From assembly GCA_016214055.1 (NCBI GenBank), contig JACRPE010000017.1, positions 1 through 58,471 on the forward strand: a stretch of 58,471 nucleotides of DNA. The letters are read 5' to 3'. This DNA comes from Candidatus Roizmanbacteria bacterium (lineage in GTDB: Bacteria; Patescibacteriota; Microgenomatia; UBA1406; GWC2-37-13). Positions within the stretch are counted from its first letter, which is position 1. Each line of letters starts with the position of its first letter. The position numbers and the translations under genes are program-made. The notes under the pieces are model-generated. The model did not search any database. It saw only the letters and a program-made list of their open reading frames with translations, and was not told the DNA's origin. Of this stretch, positions 23,395-30,647 are shown piece after piece.

Positions 23395-24243
23395 ATGATT
23401 ACCATAGGGCTTCTCCATTCAACCATACGAGGCGACGAAAAACTTATTCTTGAGGCGGCAAAAAAAAGAAAAGTAAATATTAAGTTAATTGATATAAGGA
23501 CGGAAATCTTCAATCCGCTCACCTATAAAATTGATTTTGACGTTGCCCTTGTCAGATCGGTTTCCACAGTAAAGGGAACATATGCGGCAAACTTCTTTGA
23601 AACTTTTGGAGTACCCGTCATTAATTCATCGTCTGTGACCCATATCTGTGAGGATAAATTCTATACCTCCCTCTATCTTTCACAAAAAAAGGTTCCCACT
23701 TTAAAATTTGCGCTTGTGTTTAATCTCGAGCAGGCTGTCCAGGCAGTGTCTGAGTTGGGCGGATTTCCTGTGGTGATAAAGCCCCCTTTGGGGTCATGGG
23801 GAAGATTGTTGGCAAAGGTAAATGACATGGATGCTTTAGAGGCAATTATCGAACACAAAGACGTTCTTGGATCACCCCAGCAAAAAGCCATCTACATACA
23901 GGAATATATAAAAAAACCGGGACGCGATATTCGATCTTTTGTGGTGGGAGGAAAAGCAATTTGCGCAATCTATCGGGACTCACCTCATTGGATCACCAAT
24001 ACCGCACGCGGTGGAAAAGCAAGCAACTGCCCCGTGACAAAGGAAATATCCCGACTTTCCAAAGCCGCCTCTGAAGCAGTGGGTGGAGGGATATTAGCCA
24101 TGGACATCTTTGAAACAGACAAGGGTCTTCAAATAAATGAAATTAATCATACGATGGAATTTAAAAACTCGGAAACTCCAACGGGAGTCAACATTTCAGG
24201 GGCGATTGTAGACTATTGTGTAAAAGTTGCAAAAAAATCATGA
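23395..24243 (+). CDS. lysX: ATP-grasp ligase LysX/ArgX, attaches substrate to LysW
   Basis: A 282-residue RimK-type ATP-grasp enzyme that joins the amino group of alpha-aminoadipate (LysX) or glutamate (ArgX) to LysW. Typical family segments are present: VALVRSVSTVKG, FPVVIKPPLGSWGR (ATP-binding), SPHWITNTARGGKAS (residues 197-210, catalytic/substrate loop) and the metal-binding EINHTMEFKNS (249-259). It shares an operon with lysW (one-base gap) and overlaps argC/lysY by ATGA. From the motifs alone I cannot decide between aminoadipate and glutamate preference. Confidence 0.93.
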   Translation: MITIGLLHSTIRGDEKLILEAAKKRKVNIKLIDIRTEIFNPLTYKIDFDVALVRSVSTVKGTYAANFFETFGVPVINSSSVTHICEDKFYTSLYLSQKKVPTLKFALVFNLEQAVQAVSELGGFPVVIKPPLGSWGRLLAKVNDMDALEAIIEHKDVLGSPQQKAIYIQEYIKKPGRDIRSFVVGGKAICAIYRDSPHWITNTARGGKASNCPVTKEISRLSKAASEAVGGGILAMDIFETDKGLQINEINHTMEFKNSETPTGVNISGAIVDYCVKVAKKS

Positions 24244-25280
24244 AAACGATTTCCATATTAGGAGCTTCGGGTTATGCCGGGGGAGAGATTCTCCGGATTC
24301 TTATCAATCATCCGGGGGTGAAGATTAAACAGGTGACTTCCCGCCAGTTTGCAGGACAATCAGTATCTCTCGTCCATCCAAACTTAAGAAAGCTCACCGA
24401 TCTAATATTCATCCATCCTGATCAACTTGAATCATGCGACGTTCTTTTCGTTGCATTACCTAACGGTGCTTCCATGGATCTTATGACGGGTTTGTCAAAA
24501 AAAGCTAAAAAAATTATCGACTTGGGTGCTGATTTTCGGTTACACAAGAGTCACGTTTTTGAATCGTGGTATAAAAAGAAGCATACTTCCCCAGACTTAT
24601 TGAATAAATTTGTATATGGTATTGCGGAACTGCATAGAAAGGAAATTGCAAAATCCTCATTTATTGCGTGCGCCGGGTGTGAGGCGACTGTTTCAATACT
24701 AGCCCTTTATCCCTTGGTTAAACACCACCTCATCGAACCTAACATTATCATTGATGCAAAGATGAGCAGTTCTCAAGCAGGTATCAAGCCTACGTTTTCT
24801 TCTCATCACCCTGAGCGGGCAGGGTCAGTACGCTCCTATATGCCCACCGGGCATCGGCATACGGCCGAAATCATCCAAGAGCTTTCGCCTTTTATAAAAA
24901 ATATTTCTGTTGCCATATCAGCAACTGCCTTGGATATGGTGAGGGGACTTTTGGTAACCATTCATACGGTACCTAAAAAAAATATTACGGAAAAGGATGT
25001 ATGGAAAGCATACCGAAGTGAGTATGAAGATGAACAATTTATCCGTATCGTTAAAGAGTTGCAGGGAATATATCGTTATCCGGAGCCAAAATTATTACAG
25101 GGCACCAATTTTTGTGATATTGGGTTTGAGATGGATACAAAAACAAACAGGCTGGTTGTCATTGCCGCAATTGATAATTTAGTGAAGGGAACCGCAGGGC
25201 AGGCAGTACAAGCGCTCAATATTATTTTGGGTATTCCAGAAAAAACGGGTCTCGAATTTCCCGGGTTACACCCAATTTAA
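24240..25280 (+). CDS. [LysW]-phospho-aminoadipate/glutamate reductase (LysY/ArgC)
   Basis: 346 residues of the N-acetyl-glutamyl-phosphate reductase family, which reduces the acyl phosphate made by LysZ to a semialdehyde with NADPH. The dinucleotide-binding motif GASGYAGGEILR is at residues 8-19, the catalytic cysteine C147 lies in AGCEAT, and the histidine region reads PTGHRHTAEI. The ATG at 24240 overlaps the lysX stop codon (ATGA) and gives the expected N-terminus, rather than the frame opening at 24216. Two bases separate it from lysZ. Confidence 0.93.
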   Translation: MKTISILGASGYAGGEILRILINHPGVKIKQVTSRQFAGQSVSLVHPNLRKLTDLIFIHPDQLESCDVLFVALPNGASMDLMTGLSKKAKKIIDLGADFRLHKSHVFESWYKKKHTSPDLLNKFVYGIAELHRKEIAKSSFIACAGCEATVSILALYPLVKHHLIEPNIIIDAKMSSSQAGIKPTFSSHHPERAGSVRSYMPTGHRHTAEIIQELSPFIKNISVAISATALDMVRGLLVTIHTVPKKNITEKDVWKAYRSEYEDEQFIRIVKELQGIYRYPEPKLLQGTNFCDIGFEMDTKTNRLVVIAAIDNLVKGTAGQAVQALNIILGIPEKTGLEFPGLHPI

Positions 25281-25282
25281 TT

Positions 25283-26083
25283 ATGAAAATTCTAAAAGTT
25301 GGAGGCGGATCATCAATAAATTGGGACTACATCGGGGAAGACGTCGCAAACCTTCTTAAAAAAGAACAGCTTATCATCGTCCACGGGGCGGGGAGTATCC
25401 GGGATAAAATTGCTGCTCAACTCAATGCTCCTTCAAGAACCATCATTTCTCCGTCGGGATTCTCAAGTACTTACACGGATAAAAAAGCCATAGAAGTATT
25501 CCTCATGGTCTACGCGGGATTGGTGAATAAACAAATTGTTGCAAAATTGCAGTCATACGGGGTGAATGCGGTGGGCTTATCCGGAGTAGACGGTAAGCTT
25601 TGGCAGGCAAAACGGAAAAAAGAGATTCTTTCTCAAGAAGGATCGAAAATAAAAGTAATAAAAGACAGCTATACGGGGAGGGTTGAAAAAATTAATACGT
25701 CATTGTTGTCACTGCTTCTTGAGCATAAGTATGTTCCGGTAATCTGTCCTCCCGCCATAAGTGAGGAATGTGAAATAGTAAACACAGATAATGACACGGC
25801 AACAGCAGTACTGGCAAAGGAGATGAAGTGCAGCGAAATAATCATGCTTTTTGAAGCTCCGGGCTTATTGAAAAATCATAAAGACGAGTCGTCAATCATC
25901 AAACATATACCAAAAGAGAAAATTGATGATTATTTGATGTATGCACAAGGGAGAATGAAAAAAAAATTGTTGGGTGCAAAACAGGCGTTTAATTGGGGAG
26001 TGACCAAAATGTATTGGGGTGATGGCAGAGTTACTCGTCCCATTACCCGTATACTAAAAGGAGAGGGAACAATTATCAGTTAA
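25283..26083 (+). CDS. lysZ: [LysW]-aminoadipate/glutamate kinase LysZ
   Basis: A 266-residue amino-acid kinase of the ArgB/LysZ type that phosphorylates the side-chain carboxylate of the carrier-bound substrate. KVGGGSSINW at the N-terminus and IIVHGAGSIRD form the phosphate-binding Gly loops; NTDNDTATAVLAKEM is the ATP-binding segment, and GRMKKKLLGAKQAFNWGV the C-terminal one. LysZ enzymes have a characteristic long insertion with VKDSYTGR-like sequence (here IKDSYTGRVEKIN), which distinguishes them from ArgB, so the carrier-protein type is well supported. Confidence 0.92.
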   Translation: MKILKVGGGSSINWDYIGEDVANLLKKEQLIIVHGAGSIRDKIAAQLNAPSRTIISPSGFSSTYTDKKAIEVFLMVYAGLVNKQIVAKLQSYGVNAVGLSGVDGKLWQAKRKKEILSQEGSKIKVIKDSYTGRVEKINTSLLSLLLEHKYVPVICPPAISEECEIVNTDNDTATAVLAKEMKCSEIIMLFEAPGLLKNHKDESSIIKHIPKEKIDDYLMYAQGRMKKKLLGAKQAFNWGVTKMYWGDGRVTRPITRILKGEGTIIS

Positions 26084-26094
26084 TACAGAGCGCA

Positions 26095-27261
26095 ATGAAA
26101 GACTATAGTTATCTTCAGCAAAAATGGGTAGCGAACACGTATCCTAATCGCAATATTGTTTTAGAAAAAGGAAAAGGGCTCTATTTGTTTGATCAAAATG
26201 GAAAAAAATATATAGATTGCATGAGTAATTACGGCGTAAATATATTTGGATACGGATATCTTCCGATTAACAAAGCAATATCGTCTCAACTATCAAAACT
26301 TATCACCCTTCATGGAAGTTTTGTAAATAAGGAACGGGCCGAGGCGAGTCAAATGATAGTTGAGAGGTGTGGTCCATCATATGCACAGGTGTATTGGTCC
26401 AACTCAGGAGCGGAGGCAATTGAGGCGGCTCTGAAATTCGCCGTACTTACAACCGAAAAAAATAAATTCATAGCATTTTCCCACGCGTATCATGGGAAGA
26501 CCCTTGGTGCCTTGTCTGCAACCGATGGAGATAAATATAAGAAGGCTTTTTTTCCTCTTTTATGGGACTTTGTTCACATCAAATATGATGACATCACTGC
26601 GGTCGAGAATGCAATTGATGAAAAGACTGCGGGAGTTATCATCGAACCTATTCAAGGAGAAGGGGGATTAACCCCACCAAAAAAAGGGTATTTAAAAAAA
26701 GTTCAACAGCTCTGCAATAAGCACAACATCCTTCTTATCTTAGATGAGATTCAAAGCGGGACAGGCAGGACGGGATATTTTTTGAGCAGTCATGAAGATA
26801 AAGTTGAGGCTGATGTGGTATGTTTGGGGAAAGGATTGGCGGGAGGTATTCCTGTTGGGGCAACAATTTTTACTCAGGCCGTTGCAAATAAAATTCCTAA
26901 AAATATTCACACCTCTACTTTTGGCGGAAATCCTCTTGCCTGTGCGGGAGTTATTGCAACATTGCAACATCTCAACCAACCAATGTTGGATAACGTCCGG
27001 AAAATGGGCAGATATTTTATGAGTCAGCTGCAAAAAATAAAGTCATCCCTTATTGTTGAAGTTCGGGGAAAGGGACTCATGATCGGGGTTGAAGTTAAGG
27101 ATAAACGGAATGAGATATTAAAAAAAATGCAGGAGGAGGGGGTGCTGGTGATTCCGGCAGGTGAAAACGTAGTGCGTTTTCTTCCGCCTTATATCATCAC
27201 AAAAGAACAAGTAGACAGGGTGTTTAAGATATTTAAAAAAGTTATCGATGATTTGACATAG
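26095..27261 (+). CDS. lysJ: [LysW]-aminoadipate/glutamate semialdehyde aminotransferase LysJ
   Basis: A 388-residue class III PLP aminotransferase (ArgD/LysJ family) that converts the carrier-bound semialdehyde to the lysine or ornithine form. Visible elements: SNSGAEAIEAALK (102-114), FSHAYHGKTLG, the PLP-binding LDEIQSGTGRTG (216-227) and the Schiff-base lysine K246 in CLGKGLAGG, then TSTFGGNPLACA. It starts eleven bases after lysZ and ends three bases before the amidotransferase-like gene, so all belong to one operon. Confidence 0.92.
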   Translation: MKDYSYLQQKWVANTYPNRNIVLEKGKGLYLFDQNGKKYIDCMSNYGVNIFGYGYLPINKAISSQLSKLITLHGSFVNKERAEASQMIVERCGPSYAQVYWSNSGAEAIEAALKFAVLTTEKNKFIAFSHAYHGKTLGALSATDGDKYKKAFFPLLWDFVHIKYDDITAVENAIDEKTAGVIIEPIQGEGGLTPPKKGYLKKVQQLCNKHNILLILDEIQSGTGRTGYFLSSHEDKVEADVVCLGKGLAGGIPVGATIFTQAVANKIPKNIHTSTFGGNPLACAGVIATLQHLNQPMLDNVRKMGRYFMSQLQKIKSSLIVEVRGKGLMIGVEVKDKRNEILKKMQEEGVLVIPAGENVVRFLPPYIITKEQVDRVFKIFKKVIDDLT

Positions 27262-27264
27262 GCC

Positions 27265-27921
27265 ATGTGCAGATTTCTTTTGTATAAATCAAAACTTCCC
27301 CAAAATCCTCAAGCGATCATCCAGGCTTTTAGTCGAATGGCAAAAAAAAGTAAGGCTTTTGACGGTGATTGGCAAGGAGACGGGTGGGGGATATCGTGGT
27401 TAGAAAATAATGCGTGGAAATCCTATAAATCAATTAAGCCTATCTGGGAAGACAGAACAAAAGATTCATTATCCTTTTCATCAAAATTATTTCTCATACA
27501 TTCAAGAAGCGCATCATTTTCTCAGCACAAAAATAACTTGGAATATAATCAGCCGTTTACTGATTCAAGTGCCGCCTTTGTTTTTAACGGGTTGATTAAG
27601 GGCGTTTCCTTACATTTGCCTGGCGAGATCGGTTCGCAAAAAATCTGGTCGCTTGTGCAAAAAAAACTATTGACGATGTCACCCGAAAAAACAGTAAAGG
27701 AGATCCTGAGAATAATTTTAAAAAATAGTAAAACGGTTCAGGCTCTCAACATGGGGATCGCGGATAAAAAATATATATATGCTCTTTGTTATTATTCAAT
27801 CCACAAGGACTATTACTCTTTACATTATTCAAAAAAAGAAGATGTCAGTATCATTTCTTCGGAGCCCATAGATGGGTTTGATTTCAAGACCCTATCAAAA
27901 GGTGAAGTGATACAACTCTAA
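27265..27921 (+). CDS. Stand-alone class II glutamine-amidotransferase-type hydrolase
   Basis: A 218-residue Ntn-hydrolase of the GATase class II (YafJ/EgtC-like) family with no synthase domain. After Met removal the nucleophile is Cys2 (MCRFLLY). Other signatures: GDGWGISW (38-45), IHSRSAS (78-84), YNQPF (94-98), the oxyanion-hole FNGLI (107-111) and SSEPID near the end. Such domains hydrolyse a glutamine side-chain amide or, in EgtC, a gamma-glutamyl amide. It is the last gene of the lysW operon, three bases after lysJ. I propose deamidation of the LysW C-terminal Gln, or cleavage of the carrier link, as its role. The 3' end overlaps the FTR1 gene. Confidence 0.85.
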   Translation: MCRFLLYKSKLPQNPQAIIQAFSRMAKKSKAFDGDWQGDGWGISWLENNAWKSYKSIKPIWEDRTKDSLSFSSKLFLIHSRSASFSQHKNNLEYNQPFTDSSAAFVFNGLIKGVSLHLPGEIGSQKIWSLVQKKLLTMSPEKTVKEILRIILKNSKTVQALNMGIADKKYIYALCYYSIHKDYYSLHYSKKEDVSIISSEPIDGFDFKTLSKGEVIQL

Positions 27922-28530
27922 AAGTTCTTTTCCTCCGGTGAAGATAAGATATATCCCGAACCCCACAAGCACATACTCCGTTATGCGAAAGAGTTTTTGG
28001 ATATGGAGATGGAGATATGTCTTATAAAGAAATACGGTTGCAACGAGGGCTCCTATGAAACCGATGACAAGACCCATCATGTTTTCATAAAATGATTTGT
28101 TAAATGCTAAAGACGAAGTAAATAGAACGATTTCAACTCCCTCTTGAAGAACCAATAAAAAAGAAACAAGCATAAAAGAAAAAGAACTTTGCTTTGTATT
28201 TTTCATAAAACGGTCAAGATGGTTGTTTTTATTTTTGGAAAATAGGGGATGGAGGAGGAAGGTAATAATAATGAGGAAGGTCCCGGATACAACCAAAAGA
28301 ATATGTTCAAATATTTCCAATTGTTCCTCCGGAAGTATCGCGTGCAGTTTTCCCACGAGAATAAAGGAGATAAGGACTAGGGATAAGGAACCAATCAGTC
28401 CGGTAATTGCCCCACCTATTATTTGTTTTTCCTTTCCGAGCGAAAACCGCTTTGAAAATCCCAACAAGATGCCCACGACCAGCATGGACTCGATGAATTC
28501 GCGGAATGAAATAAGGACAGTCGAAAGCAT
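27895..28530 (-). CDS. FTR1-family iron permease
   Basis: A 211-residue membrane protein with about seven helices. The family's REXXE iron-binding motif appears in the first helix as REFIE (residues 9-13). The second copy reads QEGVE (about 128-132) instead of REGLE, keeping the acidic residues but replacing Arg. FTR1/EfeU proteins import ferric iron after oxidation or together with EfeO/EfeB; no partner genes are in the window. Convergent with the amidotransferase-like gene, overlapping it by 27 bases. Confidence 0.82.
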   Translation of the reverse strand: MLSTVLISFREFIESMLVVGILLGFSKRFSLGKEKQIIGGAITGLIGSLSLVLISFILVGKLHAILPEEQLEIFEHILLVVSGTFLIIITFLLHPLFSKNKNNHLDRFMKNTKQSSFSFMLVSFLLVLQEGVEIVLFTSSLAFNKSFYENMMGLVIGFIGALVATVFLYKTYLHLHIQKLFRITEYVLVGFGIYLIFTGGKELLELYHFTF

Positions 28531-28577
28531 AAACTGATACTTAATAAGTAATGTATATATTATAGCAGGTGGGATAG

Positions 28578-29471
28578 TTAGTTTTCTCCCTTTATGATAA
28601 CAAGAGATGCTGATATGAGTATCAGTACTCCACCAACGAGAGTAACTACGGTTGGAATTTCGCTAAAAAACAAAAATGCAAAAACAATTCCAAAAATCAA
28701 TTCTGACAATAAAATTATACTACCCGTAGTTGCTTTGAAATATTCGAAACCTTTTGTCATAGTAAACCAAGCAAGAAAATTATCAATACCAAAAAGCATA
28801 GTAGCAATCCATGTTTTAGTTGAAATTTGATTTATTCCTCCCTGAAAATAGAATTTATTTTCAAAAAATAATCCTAAACCTGCAAGGACGACCACACCCA
28901 CAAAGGTGTTTATCAACATCATCGTACTTGCTGGTATTTTACTCAATTTTTTTCGGAGTATAAGATACACCGATTGACCAACTGCGGCTAAAATTGCAAA
29001 GAATCCGCCGACCTTCCATGTGGGAAATGCATTTGGCTGAAAGAGTAATACGAGGGAAATAAAACTTAATATGAGAGATATAATATTTGTCGTATTTATT
29101 TTGTCTTTAAGAAGAAAAAATCCTAAAATAGGAGCAATGATTGCGTAGCTATAAAATAAAAATAGTGCATTTCCTACCTGGGTATAGAGAATTCCATAAG
29201 TAAATGCAAGGTTGGTCAAAGCATAGCCGAATATGGTAATGATTAAAAGTGTAAGAACATCTTTTCTATTTATATTAATCTTAGCTCTTGATACGATGAA
29301 AAAATACATTGACGCAGACAAAAAAGCAAAAACATATCTTAAAAATACCTGTGAAATCGGAGGAATACCACCTTTTCCAAGTATACGAATAAGAACGGGC
29401 ATAATGCTATAAAGAAACGCAGATAGTAAGAGAAAAAAAACTCCCCTCCTTTGTTTACTTAATTCCTTCAT
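28578..29471 (-). CDS. EamA/DMT-family transporter
   Basis: About 297 residues with ten membrane helices arranged as two EamA repeats (first half begins RRGVFFLLLSAFLYSIMPVLIR, second AILAAVGQSVYLILRKKL). Members export or exchange small metabolites such as amino acids or nucleobases; the substrate cannot be predicted. I use the ATG at 29471, because a TATAAT box ends six bases before it and lies inside the longer frame that starts at 29489. It stands alone between the iron permease and the M24 peptidase. Confidence 0.85.
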   Translation of the reverse strand: MKELSKQRRGVFFLLLSAFLYSIMPVLIRILGKGGIPPISQVFLRYVFAFLSASMYFFIVSRAKININRKDVLTLLIITIFGYALTNLAFTYGILYTQVGNALFLFYSYAIIAPILGFFLLKDKINTTNIISLILSFISLVLLFQPNAFPTWKVGGFFAILAAVGQSVYLILRKKLSKIPASTMMLINTFVGVVVLAGLGLFFENKFYFQGGINQISTKTWIATMLFGIDNFLAWFTMTKGFEYFKATTGSIILLSELIFGIVFAFLFFSEIPTVVTLVGGVLILISASLVIIKGEN

Positions 29472-29477
29472 ATAGTA

Positions 29478-29483
29478 ATTATA
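29478..29483 (-). promoter_or_regulatory. -10 box of the EamA transporter
   Basis: TATAAT on the minus strand ends six bases before the ATG at 29471 and decides that start against the upstream one. Confidence 0.55.
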
Positions 29484-29543
29484 AGGCAAATCGCTCTGGA
29501 AAGATAATAAAAATCTTTCAGTAACTAATTTTGAGATATCAAT

Positions 29544-29549
29544 TACAAT
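29544..29549 (+). promoter_or_regulatory. -10 box of the M24 peptidase gene
   Basis: TACAAT ends six bases before the ATG at 29556. Confidence 0.45.
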
Positions 29550-29555
29550 AATTGT

Positions 29556-30647
29556 ATGTATTCAAAGAGACAAATAATAATTCAGGATATGATAAAAGGA
29601 TTCCATGTTGATGCTTTATTCATAACTAACTTCTACAACATTCTCTATTTCACTGGTTTCAGGACACTGGTGCCGCATGAGAGGGAAGCGTTTCTTCTCG
29701 TGACGAAAAAGAATGCCTATATATTTAGTGATGGAAGATATGAAAGACACACCCCTTCCCCCTCTCAAGAGGGGAATTTTAAATTACTTACTCCGGAGAA
29801 GGGATTGATGAAACATTTACAGGAGATTATAGCTGAGGAAAAAATCGTGAAGATGGGATTTGAGAGGGAAGACCTGAAATGGAGTGAATATAATACGTTT
29901 CAGAAATCACTCGGAGTAGAACTTATTCCTCAAGATAGGGTTGGGGTAAAAATACGGGCGGTAAAAGACGCGCAGGAAATTGCAAAAATAAAAAAAGCGT
30001 GTGAGGTTGGGGACGAGTGTTTGCGCGATATTTCAAAAACACTTCGGGAAGGGTCGTCTGAAAAAGAAGTTGCATGGAATATTGAAAAATGGATACGGGA
30101 TAAAGGATATGAAATTGCGTTTGACCCCATCGTTGCAGTTGATGCAAATTCAGCAGTTCCCCACTACGATACCAAGAATGGAAATAGTCACGTAAAAAGC
30201 AATTCCATAATTCTTATTGATATGGGCGTTCGGTATGATGGGTATAATTCAGATATTACCCGAATGTTCTTCATGGGAAAACAACCGGATGAAGTGATAG
30301 GGGCATATGAGACACTTCTTTCTGCACAAACAAAAACGATCCGATACTTATCAAAGGATCACAAATTGGCTGATGTCGACAAGTATTGTCGACAACTGAT
30401 AACCGACAACCGACTACCTACTTACCCTCACTCAACGGGACATGGGGTAGGACTTGAAGTTCACGAAAATCCTAAGGTTTCAGGAACATCGGAGGAAACA
30501 TTTCAGTCAGGGAATATCATCACTATTGAACCGGGGATTTATCTTCCGGGAAAGTGGGGGATGAGGATCGAGGATACGGTGGCGATTACTTCAAACAAAC
30601 AAGTTAAGGTGTTGACGGCTTATCCGAAGTTGCTGCAGGTTCTGTAG
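29556..30647 (+). CDS. M24 family metallopeptidase (Xaa-Pro aminopeptidase/dipeptidase)
   Basis: 363 residues with the creatinase-like N-terminal domain (about 1-130) and a pita-bread catalytic domain. Five metal ligands are visible: Asp in IDMGVRYDGYNSDITR (two Asp), His in HSTGHGVGLEVHENP, Glu in ITIEPGIY and Glu in GMRIEDTV. Cleaves the N-terminal residue from peptides with Pro at position two, or Xaa-Pro dipeptides; the two activities are not distinguishable here. Length is typical of PepQ/PepP relatives in Gram-positives. The 3' end overlaps the VirB6-like gene by 44 bases, convergent. Confidence 0.9.
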   Translation: MYSKRQIIIQDMIKGFHVDALFITNFYNILYFTGFRTLVPHEREAFLLVTKKNAYIFSDGRYERHTPSPSQEGNFKLLTPEKGLMKHLQEIIAEEKIVKMGFEREDLKWSEYNTFQKSLGVELIPQDRVGVKIRAVKDAQEIAKIKKACEVGDECLRDISKTLREGSSEKEVAWNIEKWIRDKGYEIAFDPIVAVDANSAVPHYDTKNGNSHVKSNSIILIDMGVRYDGYNSDITRMFFMGKQPDEVIGAYETLLSAQTKTIRYLSKDHKLADVDKYCRQLITDNRLPTYPHSTGHGVGLEVHENPKVSGTSEETFQSGNIITIEPGIYLPGKWGMRIEDTVAITSNKQVKVLTAYPKLLQVL

